DNA of 64,000 nt, taken from positions 12,490-76,489 of the forward strand of contig NZ_BAAAEP010000021.1 in the NCBI RefSeq assembly GCF_039523075.1. Reading direction: 5' to 3'. Origin of the DNA: Caenispirillum bisanense. Lineage in GTDB: Bacteria; Pseudomonadota; Alphaproteobacteria; Rhodospirillales; Rhodospirillaceae. Under the pieces are notes generated by a model that saw only the letters and a program-made list of their open reading frames with translations, did no database searches and was not told the DNA's origin. Both the position numbers and the translations under genes were made by a program. Within the stretch, counting starts at the first letter, position 1, and every line of letters begins with the position of its first letter. Of the stretch, positions 32,936 through 43,176 are shown piece by piece.

Positions 32936-35900
32936 TCACTGCGCGGGAGCCGGCGCATCGTGGGGGCGGCGGACGGTTTGCGGCGGGTCGCCTTCGAAGA
33001 TCTTGCGCAGGATGCCCGGCGCCAGCACCGACAGCGGGTTGACGGAGGCGTCGGGGCTTTCCAGGCTGCCGCGCACCGTATAGGTGGCGGCGAACAGGCC
33101 GCCGCCGGCATCGCCGCCGGTGATCAGGTCGCCGATGATGGGGATGTTGCCGAGCAGCGAGTTGAGCGCATAGACCGGCACGATGGTGCCTTGCACGTCG
33201 ATCAGGTCGTCTTCCAGGTTGATCGCCCCTTCCGCCGTGAAGCCAAGGGAGGGGCCGCTGGCGCGGGCGTCGCTCACGCGCAGCACGTCGTCCATGTAGG
33301 TGAAAGGCACGGTGGCCGACTGGAAGGCGAGGCCGGGGCCGGTCAGGCTTTCCAGGATGCCGGTCAGCGCCGCCACCGACAGGATCTTCGCCAGGGCCGG
33401 CGCCCGCACCACGCGGAAGTCGCCGATCTGGGCGACGCCGGTGACGATGTCGTTGACGTCCATGGTGCCCTTCACCGACAGCCGCCCGCCCTGCACGTCG
33501 CCGAACACGTTCAGCGCCCGCAGCACCGTGCCGGCATTGCCGCTGTCGAGGGTGAAGGCGCGGTTGGGCGAGCCCGGCGCCAGCGGCCGGAACTCGAAGG
33601 CCAGCGGCTCGATGCCCTCGGCCAGGCCGCGGATGTCCATGAAGGTCCAGCCGTCGCGGTCGCGGATCATGTGGGCGACCACCGATTCCAGGGTGCTGTC
33701 CTCGGCCACCCACACCACGTCGAACTGGGCCCGCAGCGACAGCGGCGGCAGGGTGGTTTCGTCTTCCTCCGCCTCCTCGGGCAGGGCGGGGGATTCGGCG
33801 GCGCCCATGGGGCGGTCCTGCAGGAAGGGCACGGCGTCGAGCGCATCGCCCACCACGTTGACGTCGATGCCGCCGTCCGGCCGCATGGACAGGCCGCCGC
33901 GCAGGCGGGTTTCCCCCACCCGCACGTCGCTGAAGGCGACATGGTCCAGTTGGCCGCTTTCGGTCATGTCGACGCGGCCACTCATGGACAGCTGGCCGCC
34001 GGCGGTGACGGTGAAGTGGTTGATGGCCCGCAGCGTGCCGCCCTTGTCGAGCAGCCCGGCGATGGTCGCCTGCCCCGGCTCGCCGGCCCGCTTGTGCCAG
34101 CCGAAGCCGGGCAGGGTCATGGAGGCGGCGGCCAGGTCGATGGTGGCGCCAAGGGTCTGGGTGCCGTCCTGCAGGCCGGTCAGGATCACCGACGCCTGGG
34201 TCGGGCCGCGGGTGAAGGGCTTGGTGAAGGGGATGATGTCGAGCCCGAACCGTTCCCGCGCCGCATCGTCCAGGATGGCCGAGGCGGTGTAGCGCGAGGT
34301 GAACGGCCCCTTGCCGGTGAAGTTCTCCTCCCACGCCACCACCGCCGGCACCTCGCCGATGGCGGCGTTGCCCTCCACCTTCAGGCCCTTGGTATCCACC
34401 CGCAGGGCCAGCTCGCCCTGGGTCAGGTCCTGCTCGAAGGCCACCGTCGGCAGGGCGACGCCGGTGAGGCGGCTCACCGCCTCCACCTGCATGTCGTCGA
34501 AGGTCAGGTCGGCCAGCAGCGGGAAGGCGAGGTGCAGGTCGGTCACCTGCCGGCCCTTCACCCCCTTCAGCGGCAGGCCGTAGCGCGAGACGTAGCCGAG
34601 CGGCGGGCTGTCCACCAGCCGCAGGGCATCCACCAGCGGCCCCTGGACGCTGACCTTGATGTCGGCGGTGGGGTCGTCGCCGTGCAGCTTGTCGAACACC
34701 AGTTCGCCGCCGGTGACGCTCAGGTCGAACACCCGGCCGCCGCTCAGCACCAGGCGCACCGCCTCCTGCTCGAAGATCAGTTCGGCGGCGGCATCGGCCA
34801 CCGTCGGCATGGGGGGCAGGTAGTCGACCGTCACCCCCTGCACCTGGGCGCGGCCGTCGAGCGCCGTCAGCGCCAGGGTATCGGCATCGGCGCCGGCCAG
34901 TGCCACATGCAGGCCGAGGCCGGAGACATCGCCGTCGGACAGGTGCGCGATGATCCACTCGCGGGCGTTGGGCGCCACCGCCGCCGGCCACAGTTCCGCC
35001 AGCCGGTCGGTCGCCACCCGGTCGAGGCTCACGTCGGCGGTCGCTTCCATCCCCTCCGCCCCCTGCACCGCGGCGGCTCGCAGGCCGATCGCCGTCGGCG
35101 GCGCCCCGGCGACGGTGATCGCCAGGTCGTCCACCACCACATGGCGCAGGTCGTCGGAGGCCGACAGCCGCAGGCGGATGCCGTCCAGGGCATAGGCGTG
35201 GTGCACCGGATCGGGCAGCACCAGCACGCCGGGGCCGGCGGTGAGGGCGGCGGTGAGCAGGTCGAGGCCGATGCGCTCGCCGTCCAGGGACGCCGTCGCC
35301 TCCACCGTGCCGGACAGCGGCAGGTCAGCCAGGGCGAGGTCGGCCAGCGCCTCGTCGGCGGCGGCGAAGTCAGCCGGCCGCAGGTCGTGCAGGGTGAGGG
35401 CGGCATCCATCACGCCGCCGCGCTCCAGCGATGCCGCCAGTTCCAGGCGGGTGGTGCCGCCGGCCGGCGTCGCCACCGCCAGCGCCGCCTGGGCGGCCAC
35501 CCGGTTGCGGTCGCGGCGCAGCAGGATGTCGGCCTGCGGCACCTGCCACACCACGCCCATCATGCGGTCGTCGAGGGTGATGCGGGCGTCGGCGATGCGC
35601 AGTTCGTGCGGCAGGGCGGCGGCGGCCGGCTCGCCGTCGTCGCCGAGGCCGAGGTCGCGCAGCACCGCCCGCACGGCGCCGGCGGGGGTATCGGCGCGAT
35701 GCTCGACCGCCGGGTTGTCGGCGCCGTCGTCGCCGGTCATGGCCAGGGCGAGGGAGCCGTCGGCCTCCCGCCGCAGGTGCAGGCTGGCGCCGCGCAGGGT
35801 GACGTCCTCGATCGCCAGCGTGCCGTCGCGCAGCAGCGGCAGCGGGTCGAGGGTGACGGAGGCATCGGGAACCACGGCGATGAGGGCGCCGCTGGCGCGG

Positions 35901-36154
35901 TCGTGGGCCTTCAGTTCGCGCACCCGCAGGTCGAAGGGGTCCTTCAGCCCGCCCCAATGCAGTTCGGTGCCGCCGATGGACAGGGTGACGCGGGCGTCGG
36001 GGCCGTTGATGGCCTCCTCGATGTAGGGGGTGAGCAGACCGAGCGGCAGGGGCGCGTGCGACAGGCGCAGGGCAAGGCCGGCGCCGAGCAGGAGAAGCAC
36101 CAGGGCGAGCGCCGCAAGCCCCTTGAACAGCCACTTCACGGCGCCGTGAACCAC
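32936..36154 (-). CDS. AsmA-like/YhdP-type large envelope protein (DUF3971)
   Basis: A 1072-residue protein with a single N-terminal membrane helix (residues ~8-30). A very long beta-rich periplasmic part contains repeated short strands, as in AsmA, TamB and YhdP bridge proteins. The C-terminal region (about 880-1050), with VYALNSLLGNIPIIGDLITG followed by TYTVRGSLESPDASVNPLSV, is the hallmark of the DUF3971/AsmA-2 C-terminus. Such proteins are thought to carry phospholipids between inner and outer membranes. The start is GTG 36154. It is divergent from glnE, a neighbour pair often seen in alphaproteobacteria. Confidence 0.85.
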   Translation of the reverse strand: MVHGAVKWLFKGLAALALVLLLLGAGLALRLSHAPLPLGLLTPYIEEAINGPDARVTLSIGGTELHWGGLKDPFDLRVRELKAHDRASGALIAVVPDASVTLDPLPLLRDGTLAIEDVTLRGASLHLRREADGSLALAMTGDDGADNPAVEHRADTPAGAVRAVLRDLGLGDDGEPAAAALPHELRIADARITLDDRMMGVVWQVPQADILLRRDRNRVAAQAALAVATPAGGTTRLELAASLERGGVMDAALTLHDLRPADFAAADEALADLALADLPLSGTVEATASLDGERIGLDLLTAALTAGPGVLVLPDPVHHAYALDGIRLRLSASDDLRHVVVDDLAITVAGAPPTAIGLRAAAVQGAEGMEATADVSLDRVATDRLAELWPAAVAPNAREWIIAHLSDGDVSGLGLHVALAGADADTLALTALDGRAQVQGVTVDYLPPMPTVADAAAELIFEQEAVRLVLSGGRVFDLSVTGGELVFDKLHGDDPTADIKVSVQGPLVDALRLVDSPPLGYVSRYGLPLKGVKGRQVTDLHLAFPLLADLTFDDMQVEAVSRLTGVALPTVAFEQDLTQGELALRVDTKGLKVEGNAAIGEVPAVVAWEENFTGKGPFTSRYTASAILDDAARERFGLDIIPFTKPFTRGPTQASVILTGLQDGTQTLGATIDLAAASMTLPGFGWHKRAGEPGQATIAGLLDKGGTLRAINHFTVTAGGQLSMSGRVDMTESGQLDHVAFSDVRVGETRLRGGLSMRPDGGIDVNVVGDALDAVPFLQDRPMGAAESPALPEEAEEDETTLPPLSLRAQFDVVWVAEDSTLESVVAHMIRDRDGWTFMDIRGLAEGIEPLAFEFRPLAPGSPNRAFTLDSGNAGTVLRALNVFGDVQGGRLSVKGTMDVNDIVTGVAQIGDFRVVRAPALAKILSVAALTGILESLTGPGLAFQSATVPFTYMDDVLRVSDARASGPSLGFTAEGAINLEDDLIDVQGTIVPVYALNSLLGNIPIIGDLITGGDAGGGLFAATYTVRGSLESPDASVNPLSVLAPGILRKIFEGDPPQTVRRPHDAPAPAQ

Positions 36155-36257
36155 GCCCGTCTCAACTCCAATACCGCCGACCGCCGGAGCCCTCTGCCCC
36201 GTCGCTTGACCCCGGACGACCTATCGCGCAGTGTGCGCGAAAAGCGGGGAAATGCAA

Positions 36258-39200
36258 ATGCCAGACTTCGTCTTTCCGGGGCCCGAGGCCCGCCTGCCCG
36301 ACGCCTCCGACGCCGACCGCCGCGACCGCGGCCGCGAACGCTTCGTCGCCCTGGCCGACACCGCCGCCGACGACGGTCTGGCCCAGTTCATCCGCGCCGC
36401 CGTGGACGGCCCGACCGGCCGCCTGCTGGATGCCGTGTTCGGCAACAGTCCCTACCTCACCTCCTGCGTGCTGCGCGAGCCGGACTTCCTGCGCCGCCTG
36501 CTGACCCAGGGGCCGGAGGCGGCGCTGGCCGGCCTGCTGGCGGAGACCCGCGCGGCGGTGGCGGCGGAAACCGACATCGCCCGCGCCATGAAGTCCCTGC
36601 GTGTCGCCAAACGCCGCATGGCGCTCGCGGTTGCGCTGGCCGACATCGCCGGGGCGTGGGATCTGACCCGCGTCACCGCCGCCCTGTCGGACTTTGCCGA
36701 GGCGGCGCTGCGCATGTCGTGCGGCTTCCTGCTGCGGCGGGCCCATGCGGCCGGTGATCTGGTGCTGCCCCACCCGGACGAGCCGGAAAAGGGCTGCGGC
36801 TACTTCGTGCTCGGCATGGGCAAGCTGGGGGCGCGGGAACTGAACTACAGTTCCGACATCGACCTGATCGTCGTCTTCGACCCCGACGGCGTCGACTACC
36901 GCGGCTCCAAGTTCATCGGCGAGTTCTTCGTCCGCATCACCAAGGATCTGGTGCGGATGATGGACGAACGCACCATGGACGGCTACGTCTTCCGCACCGA
37001 CCTGCGGCTGCGCCCCGACCCCGGCTCGACCAAGATCGCCATCGCCCTGCCGGCGGCGGAAACCTATTACGAAAGCTTCGGCCAGAACTGGGAGCGGGCG
37101 GCCATGATCAAGGCCCGCTGCGTCGCCGGCGATGATGCGGCGGGGCAGGGGTTCCTGTCGCACCTGCGCCCCTTCGTGTGGCGCAAGTCGCTGGATTTCC
37201 ACGCCATTCAGGACATCCAGTCGATCAAGCGGCAGATCCACGCCGCCAAGGGCGGCGCGCGGGTGGCGGTGGCCGGGCACAACATCAAGCTCGGCCGCGG
37301 CGGCATCCGCGAGATCGAGTTCTTCGCCCAGACCCAGCAGCTGATCTGGGGCGGCCGCGAGCCGCAGAACCGCAACCCCCGCACGGTGGAAGCCCTGCGC
37401 GCGCTGGTCGCCACCGGCCATGTGCGCGACACGGTGGCGGAGGAACTGATCGCCGCCTACGGCTACCTGCGCACCCTCGAACACCGCCTGCAGATGATCG
37501 AGGACGCCCAGACCCAGACCCTGCCCGCCGACGCCGGCAAGCTGCGCGAGCTGGCGGTGTTCATGGGCCACGCCGACCTGCCGGCCTTCGAGACAGCGCT
37601 GAAGGAGGTGCTGCACACGGTCGAAGGGCATTACGCCGACCTGTTCGAGGAAGAGGCCAGCCTGTCCGACGAGGGCAACCTGGTCTTCACCGGCAACGAG
37701 GACGATCCGGCCACCATCCAGACCCTGGGGGAAATGGGCTACACCAACCCCTCCGGCGTCGCCGGCACGGTGCGCGGCTGGCACCACGGGCGCTACCGCG
37801 CGGTGCGCTCCACCCGGTCGAAGGAGATGCTGACCGAGCTGGTGCCGACCCTGCTGCGGGCGCTCGGCCGCACCGCCGATCCGGACAAGGCCTTCTTCCG
37901 CTTCGACGAATTCCTCAGCCGCCTGCCGGCCGGGGTGCAGCTGTTCAGCCTGTTCTACACCCACCCGCAGATGCTCGATCTGGTGGCGGAGATCATGGGC
38001 GATGCGCCGCGGCTGTCGGAAATCCTGGCGCGCAATCCCGGCCTGATGGACGCGGTGCTGACGCCGGGCTTCTTCGACGCCCTGCCGGGACGGGCGGAGC
38101 TGGTGCAGGAACTGGACCTGCGGCTGGCCGATGCCCGCGACTTCGAGCATGTGCTCGACATCTCCCGCCGCTTCGCCAACGACCACAAGTTCCAGGTCGG
38201 GCTGCAAACCCTGCGCCGCACCGCCGACGCCCGCGAAGCCGGGCGCGCCCTGGCGGCGGTGGCCGACGTGGTGCTCGACCGGCTGATCCCCCACGTCACC
38301 GCCGACCTCGCCCGCACCAGCGGCCTGTTCCCCGGCGCCGGGCTGGCGGTGATCGCCATGGGCAAGGCGGGCGGCGAGGAAATGACGGCGACCAGCGACC
38401 TCGACCTCATCTGCGTCTACGACGCGCCCTCCGACGTCGACATGAGCGACGGCCGCAAGCCGCTCAGCCGCACCGAGTACTTCGGCCGCCTGACCCAGCG
38501 CTTCGTCAACGCCATCACCGCCATGACCAGCGAGGGCCGCCTGTGGGAGGTGGACCTGCGCCTGCGTCCGTCCGGCAACAAGGGGCCGCTCGCCACCAGC
38601 CTGGAAAGCTTCGTCAAGTACAACCGCGACGATGCCTGGACGTGGGAGCATCTGGCCCTGGTGCGGGCCCGCGTGTGCTGCGGCGACCCGCTGCTGGCGG
38701 AGAAGGTGCGCGCCGCCATCCGCGAGGTGCTGTGCCGCCCGCGCGACGGCGACCGGCTGCTGGTCGACGTCGCCGACATGCGCGCCCGCATGGCCAAGGA
38801 ACTGACCAAGGACGGCGACGCCTGGGACGTCAAGCACATGCGCGGCGGCATGGTGGACGTGGAATTCGTCAGCCAGTACCTGCAGCTGCGCCATGCGCCG
38901 ACCCATCCGCACATCCTGTCGCCCAACACGGAAACGGCGCTGCGCAACCTCGCCGCCGCCGGCCTGCTGCCGGCCGCCGATGCGGAAGCGCTGGACCGGG
39001 CGCATTTCCTGTGGCTGACCGTGCAGGGCGTGCTGCGCCACTGCATCGACGGCCGCTTCAGCGAGGACACGGCGCCCCCCGGTCTCAAGGACAAGCTGGT
39101 GAAGGCGGCCGGCTGCGACAGCTTCGAGCACCTGCAGCAGGCCATGGCGGCCCGTGCCGCCGCCGCCTCCGACGTGTTCCGCCGGGTGGTGGACGAGCCG

Positions 39201-39272
39201 GCCGCCGCCGCCCGCGCCCGGCTGGCGGAGGTCCAGGCCGATGCCGGCGGCGTAGAAGGCGACCGTTCCTGA
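36258..39272 (+). CDS. glnE: Bifunctional glutamine synthetase adenylyltransferase/deadenylase
   Basis: A 1004-residue regulator that adds AMP to, or removes it from, glutamine synthetase under PII control. It has two nucleotidyltransferase domains: the N-terminal one (removal) at GMGKLGARELNYSSDIDLIV and the C-terminal one (addition) at AMGKAGGEEMTATSDLDLIC, each keeping the DxD metal motif. The helical GlnD/PII-binding regions lie between and after them. ATG 36258 has GGGGA about 7 nt upstream; the ATG six bases earlier is too close to it. Peroxiredoxin follows 19 bp downstream. Confidence 0.94.
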   Translation: MPDFVFPGPEARLPDASDADRRDRGRERFVALADTAADDGLAQFIRAAVDGPTGRLLDAVFGNSPYLTSCVLREPDFLRRLLTQGPEAALAGLLAETRAAVAAETDIARAMKSLRVAKRRMALAVALADIAGAWDLTRVTAALSDFAEAALRMSCGFLLRRAHAAGDLVLPHPDEPEKGCGYFVLGMGKLGARELNYSSDIDLIVVFDPDGVDYRGSKFIGEFFVRITKDLVRMMDERTMDGYVFRTDLRLRPDPGSTKIAIALPAAETYYESFGQNWERAAMIKARCVAGDDAAGQGFLSHLRPFVWRKSLDFHAIQDIQSIKRQIHAAKGGARVAVAGHNIKLGRGGIREIEFFAQTQQLIWGGREPQNRNPRTVEALRALVATGHVRDTVAEELIAAYGYLRTLEHRLQMIEDAQTQTLPADAGKLRELAVFMGHADLPAFETALKEVLHTVEGHYADLFEEEASLSDEGNLVFTGNEDDPATIQTLGEMGYTNPSGVAGTVRGWHHGRYRAVRSTRSKEMLTELVPTLLRALGRTADPDKAFFRFDEFLSRLPAGVQLFSLFYTHPQMLDLVAEIMGDAPRLSEILARNPGLMDAVLTPGFFDALPGRAELVQELDLRLADARDFEHVLDISRRFANDHKFQVGLQTLRRTADAREAGRALAAVADVVLDRLIPHVTADLARTSGLFPGAGLAVIAMGKAGGEEMTATSDLDLICVYDAPSDVDMSDGRKPLSRTEYFGRLTQRFVNAITAMTSEGRLWEVDLRLRPSGNKGPLATSLESFVKYNRDDAWTWEHLALVRARVCCGDPLLAEKVRAAIREVLCRPRDGDRLLVDVADMRARMAKELTKDGDAWDVKHMRGGMVDVEFVSQYLQLRHAPTHPHILSPNTETALRNLAAAGLLPAADAEALDRAHFLWLTVQGVLRHCIDGRFSEDTAPPGLKDKLVKAAGCDSFEHLQQAMAARAAAASDVFRRVVDEPAAAARARLAEVQADAGGVEGDRS

Positions 39273-39291
39273 CCCTGGCAAGGAGAGCCCC

Positions 39292-39756
39292 ATGACCCTG
39301 ACCGTCGGCGCCCCCGCCCCCGACTTCACCCTGCCCACCGACGGCGGCGGCTCCGTCACCCTGTCGGAGCTGCGCGGCAAGCCGGTGGTGCTGTACTTCT
39401 ACCCCAAGGACGACACGCCGGGCTGCACCACTGAAGCCTGCGACTTCCGCGATGCCGAGCCCGACTTCAGCGGCGCCTCGGCGGTGGTGATCGGCATTTC
39501 CAAGGACCCCGTGGCGAAGCACGACAAGTTCAAGGCCAAGCACGGCCTGACCTTCCCGCTCGCCTCCGACGCCGACGGCGACGTCTGCGAACGCTATGGC
39601 GTGTGGAAGGAAAAGAGCATGTACGGCAAGACCTTCCTGGGCATTGAGCGGACCACGGTACTGGTCGCCGCCGACGGCACCGTCGCCCGCGTCTGGCCGA
39701 AGGTGAAGGTGAAGGGCCACGCCGCCGAGGTGCTGGAGGCCGTGAAGGCGCTGTGA
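39292..39756 (+). CDS. bcp: Thiol peroxidase, bacterioferritin comigratory protein family
   Basis: A 154-residue peroxiredoxin. The peroxidatic cysteine is C45 in YPKDDTPGCTTEAC and the resolving cysteine C50 follows five residues later, the atypical two-cysteine arrangement of E. coli Bcp. It reduces hydrogen peroxide and organic peroxides, with thioredoxin as electron donor. AAGGAG is 7 nt before the ATG. The stop overlaps the next start by 4 bp, so it is co-translated with the DUF455 protein. Confidence 0.94.
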   Translation: MTLTVGAPAPDFTLPTDGGGSVTLSELRGKPVVLYFYPKDDTPGCTTEACDFRDAEPDFSGASAVVIGISKDPVAKHDKFKAKHGLTFPLASDADGDVCERYGVWKEKSMYGKTFLGIERTTVLVAADGTVARVWPKVKVKGHAAEVLEAVKAL

Positions 39757-40553
39757 CCGACACCCCGCGCACCCTTGCCGCCGCCGCCTGCGCCGTGTTG
39801 CAGGCGGCGGAGCCGGCCGACAAGATCCGCCTCACCCGCATCCATGCCGAGGCGTGGACGGCCGGCACCCTGCCCGACATCGGCACCACGCCGCCGCCGG
39901 AGCGCCCGGCCCGGCCGGCGCGGCCCGAACTGATGCTGCCCAAGGACATGCCCAAGCGGTCCAAGGGCGGCGTGCGCGGCCGCATCGCCCTGCTGCACGC
40001 GCTGGCGCATATCGAACTGAACGCCATCGACCTGGCGTGGGACATCGTTGCCCGCTTCGGCCCGCAGTCCGGGCTGCCGCGCGAGTTCTTCGACGACTGG
40101 GTGCAGGTGGCGGTGGACGAGGCGCTGCATTTCGAACTGCTGGAGCGCCGGCTGGCCGATCTCGGCGCCGCCTACGGCGACCTGCCGGCCCACGACGGCC
40201 TGTGGCGGGCCGCCACCATGACTGCCGGCGACCTGCTCGACCGGCTGGCGCTGGTGCCCATGACGCACGAGGCGCGCGGCCTCGACACCACGCCGCCGAC
40301 CATGGAGCGGCTGACCGCCAACGGCGACCCGGAGACGGTGGCGGTGCTGGAGGTGATCTATCGCGACGAGATCACCCATGTGGCGGCCGGCGTGCGGTGG
40401 TTCCGCCATGTGTGCGCCGCCCGCGGGCTCGACCCGGCGGCGGAATATCGCGACCGCCTGCCGCGTCTGCATCCGGGTGGCCTCAAGGGGCCGTTCAACG
40501 CCCCGGCGCGGGCGGAGGCGGGCATGCCCGACGGCTGGTACGGCGACGCCTGA
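39753..40553 (+). CDS. DUF455 ferritin-like protein
   Basis: A 266-residue protein of the DUF455 family. Metal-type motifs of a four-helix bundle are LLHALAHIELNAIDLAWD, DEALHFELL and EVIYRDEITHVAAGVRWF, giving the paired E-xx-H ligands of a di-iron or di-manganese site. The biochemical role of the family is unsettled; a redox or hydroxylase function is plausible from the fold. It begins with GTG at 39753, overlapping bcp, which hints at a link with peroxide chemistry. Confidence 0.85.
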   Translation: MTDTPRTLAAAACAVLQAAEPADKIRLTRIHAEAWTAGTLPDIGTTPPPERPARPARPELMLPKDMPKRSKGGVRGRIALLHALAHIELNAIDLAWDIVARFGPQSGLPREFFDDWVQVAVDEALHFELLERRLADLGAAYGDLPAHDGLWRAATMTAGDLLDRLALVPMTHEARGLDTTPPTMERLTANGDPETVAVLEVIYRDEITHVAAGVRWFRHVCAARGLDPAAEYRDRLPRLHPGGLKGPFNAPARAEAGMPDGWYGDA

Positions 40554-40592
40554 TCCCGGCGCCGCCGTACCGGTCCGTGCTGCGGGACGGCC

Positions 40593-41771
40593 TCAGCCGA
40601 TCTCGGCGACGGCGAAGGCCTGTTCCAGGTCGGCGATCAGGTCGTCGGCGTCCTCCACCCCCACCGACAGGCGCACCAGCCCGTCGGTGATGCCAAGATC
40701 GGCCCGGCGGGCGGGGTCGATGCTGGCGTGGGTCATGGTGGCGGGGTGGCCGATCAGGCTTTCGACGCCGCCCAGGGATTCCGCCAGGGTGAACACCTTC
40801 ATCGCCTTCAGCAGGCGCACGGCGCCGGCCTTGTCGGTCTTCAGCCGCACCGAGATCATGCCGCCGAAGCCGCCCGGCATCTGGCGACGGGCGATGGCAT
40901 GGCCCGGGTGGTCGGGCAGGCCGGGGTAGAACACCGCCTCCGCCTCCCGCCGGCCGACCAGCCATTCGGCGATCTTCTGGCCGTTGCTGCTGTGGCGTTC
41001 CATGCGCAGGTGCAGGGTCTTGAGCCCGCGCAGCACCAGGAAGCTGTCGAACGGCGACAGGATGCCGCCGGTGGCGTTCTGCAGGAACGCCAGCTTTTCC
41101 GCCACCTCCGGCCGGTCGCCGATGACGATGGCGCCGCCCACCATGTCGGAATGCCCGTTGACGTACTTGGTCACCGAGTGGACGACGATGTCGATGCCCT
41201 GCTCGATGGGCCGCTGGATGTAGGGCGAGCAGAAGGTGTTGTCGGCCACCGTCAGCACGCCGTGGCGGCGGGCGATGGCGGCGATGGCGGCCAGGTCGGC
41301 GATCTTCAGCAGCGGGTTGGTGGGCGTTTCGATCCAGATCAACTTGGTGTCGGGGCGGATGGCCGCCTCCACCGCCGCCGTGTCGTCGGCCGGCACGTAG
41401 GTGAAGTCGAGCCCCATGGACCGCCGCCGCACCCGCTCGAACAGGCGGAAGGAGCCGCCGTAGAGGTCGTCCACCGCCACCACATGGTCGCCCGGCTCCA
41501 GCATTTCCAGGATGCAGCTTTCCGCCGCCAGGCCGGAGGCGAAGGCGAGCCCCTTGGTGCCGCCTTCCAGGTCGGCCAGGCAGTCCTCGAACGCCTTGCG
41601 GGTGGGGTTGCCGGAACGGCTGTATTCCCAGCCCTTGTGTTCGCCGGGGCCCTCCTGGGCGTAGGTGCTGGTGGCGTAGATCGGCGTCATGACGGCGCCG
41701 GTGGTCGGGTCCGGCTGCTGCCCGGCGTGGATGGCGCGGGTGCCGAAGCCGGTCTTGTCGTTACGGCTCAT
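40593..41771 (-). CDS. Trans-sulfuration PLP enzyme, cystathionine gamma-lyase/gamma-synthase family
   Basis: A 392-residue fold-type I PLP enzyme of the Cys/Met metabolism family. It opens FGTRAIHAGQQPD and contains YSRSGNPTRKAFE, DLYGGSFRLFERV and WIETPTNPLLK. The Schiff-base lysine is in VHSVTKYVNGHSD (about residue 204). The C-terminus has RLSVGVEDADDLIADLEQA. The family includes cystathionine gamma-synthase, gamma-lyase and methionine gamma-lyase; key residues alone do not separate them. It is 18 bp downstream of cystathionine beta-synthase, so the gamma-lyase role (cystathionine to cysteine) in reverse transsulfuration is preferred. Confidence 0.88.
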   Translation of the reverse strand: MSRNDKTGFGTRAIHAGQQPDPTTGAVMTPIYATSTYAQEGPGEHKGWEYSRSGNPTRKAFEDCLADLEGGTKGLAFASGLAAESCILEMLEPGDHVVAVDDLYGGSFRLFERVRRRSMGLDFTYVPADDTAAVEAAIRPDTKLIWIETPTNPLLKIADLAAIAAIARRHGVLTVADNTFCSPYIQRPIEQGIDIVVHSVTKYVNGHSDMVGGAIVIGDRPEVAEKLAFLQNATGGILSPFDSFLVLRGLKTLHLRMERHSSNGQKIAEWLVGRREAEAVFYPGLPDHPGHAIARRQMPGGFGGMISVRLKTDKAGAVRLLKAMKVFTLAESLGGVESLIGHPATMTHASIDPARRADLGITDGLVRLSVGVEDADDLIADLEQAFAVAEIG

Positions 41772-41789
41772 GGTATAGGGGGCTCCGGG

Positions 41790-43148
41790 TCAGGCGTCGG
41801 CGCGGGTGCGCAGGTGGTTGAGCAGGTCGATGCGGGTGATGAGGCCGAGGAAACGGCCGTCCTCGACGATGATCGCCACCCGGTCGCGGTCGAAGATGGG
41901 CAGCAGGTCGGAGACGTCGGCGGTGGGCGGCAGGGTTTCCAGCTTGGTGGTCATCACGTCGCCCACCGGCTTCTTCCAGGCGCCGCCGTCGCCGACGACG
42001 GAGAGCAGCAGGTCGGATTCGTCCAGGATGCCCACCACCTCGTCGCCGCGCGTCACCGGCAGCTGGCTGACGTCGTAGAGCTTCATGCGGCCATAGGCGA
42101 CCTGCAGGGTATCGTCGGGCGCCAGCGTCACCGTGTCGCCGACGCCGTGGCGGCGGGCGATCAGGTCGCGCAGGTCGCCGCTCCGCGGCCGGTCGAGGAA
42201 GCCGTGGTCGGCCATCCAGTGGTCGTTGTACATCTTGGACAGGTACTTGTTGCCGCTGTCGCAGACGAAGAACACCACCCGCTTCGGCTCGGTCTGTTCG
42301 CGGCAGTAGCGCAGCGCGGCGGCCAGCAGGGTGCCGGTGGACGAGCCGCCGAGGATGCCCTCCTTCGCCAGCAACTCGCGGGCGGCCAGGAAGCTTTCCT
42401 TGTCGGAGATTTCATAGGCGGCACCGACGCGCGACAGGTCGGCGATGGGCGGCAGGAAGTCCTCGCCGATGCCCTCCACCAGCCACGAGCCGGCCTTGCC
42501 CATGGTGCCGCTGCGGGTGTACTCGGCCAGCACGCTGCCCTTGGGGTCGGCCAGCACGAAGGTGGTCTTCGGGCTGACGCCGGCGAAATAGCGCGACAGG
42601 CCGGTGATGGTGCCGGCCGAGCCGACGCCGCAGACGATGGCGTCGACGTCGTGGTCCATCTGCTCCCAGATCTCCGGGCCGGTGCCGGTTTCGTGCGCCA
42701 GCGGGTTGGCCGGATTGCCGAACTGGTTGACGTAGACGGCGCCGGGGATCTCGGCCGCCAGCTTCTCCGCCTTGTCCTGGTAGTATTCCGGGTGGCCCTT
42801 CTCGACGTCGGAGCGGGTCATCACCACCTCGACGCCGAGCGCCTTCAGGTGCTGCACCTTCTCGCGGCTCATCTTGTCGGGGATGACCAGAACGAGGCGA
42901 TAGCCCTTGCGCGCCGCCACCTGGGCGAGGCCGAGGCCGGTGTTGCCGGCGGTGGCTTCCACCAGCGTGCCGCCGGGCTTCAGCAGGCCGTCGCGTTCGA
43001 AGGCCTCGATCATCGACTTGCCGATGCGGTCCTTGATGGAGCCGCCGGGGTTCTGATTCTCCAGCTTGGCGAACAGCCGGCAGACGCCGGTGTCGAGGCC
43101 GGTGATCTCCACCAGGGGCGTGTTGCCGATGAGGTCCAGGGTGTTCAT
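41790..43148 (-). CDS. Cystathionine beta-synthase
   Basis: A 452-residue protein: a PLP-dependent catalytic domain (residues ~1-310) with the cofactor lysine in NQNPGGSIKDRIGK, VEATAGNTGLGLA and GVGSAGTITGLSRYF, plus a C-terminal CBS pair (~325-450). It should condense serine and homocysteine to cystathionine, the first step of reverse transsulfuration, with the gamma-lyase-type enzyme next in the operon. No haem-binding N-terminal extension is present. The ATG at 43148 has a weak ribosome site in an AT-rich leader. Confidence 0.88.
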   Translation of the reverse strand: MNTLDLIGNTPLVEITGLDTGVCRLFAKLENQNPGGSIKDRIGKSMIEAFERDGLLKPGGTLVEATAGNTGLGLAQVAARKGYRLVLVIPDKMSREKVQHLKALGVEVVMTRSDVEKGHPEYYQDKAEKLAAEIPGAVYVNQFGNPANPLAHETGTGPEIWEQMDHDVDAIVCGVGSAGTITGLSRYFAGVSPKTTFVLADPKGSVLAEYTRSGTMGKAGSWLVEGIGEDFLPPIADLSRVGAAYEISDKESFLAARELLAKEGILGGSSTGTLLAAALRYCREQTEPKRVVFFVCDSGNKYLSKMYNDHWMADHGFLDRPRSGDLRDLIARRHGVGDTVTLAPDDTLQVAYGRMKLYDVSQLPVTRGDEVVGILDESDLLLSVVGDGGAWKKPVGDVMTTKLETLPPTADVSDLLPIFDRDRVAIIVEDGRFLGLITRIDLLNHLRTRADA

Positions 43149-43176
43149 ATTTACACCATTTAACGGTAGAACATGG

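Noticed and set aside
32642..36757. 1371-codon plus-strand frame
   Set aside because: Runs through vapB, the AsmA-like gene and into glnE on other frames; composition (H, Q, G, R) is typical of antisense shadow.
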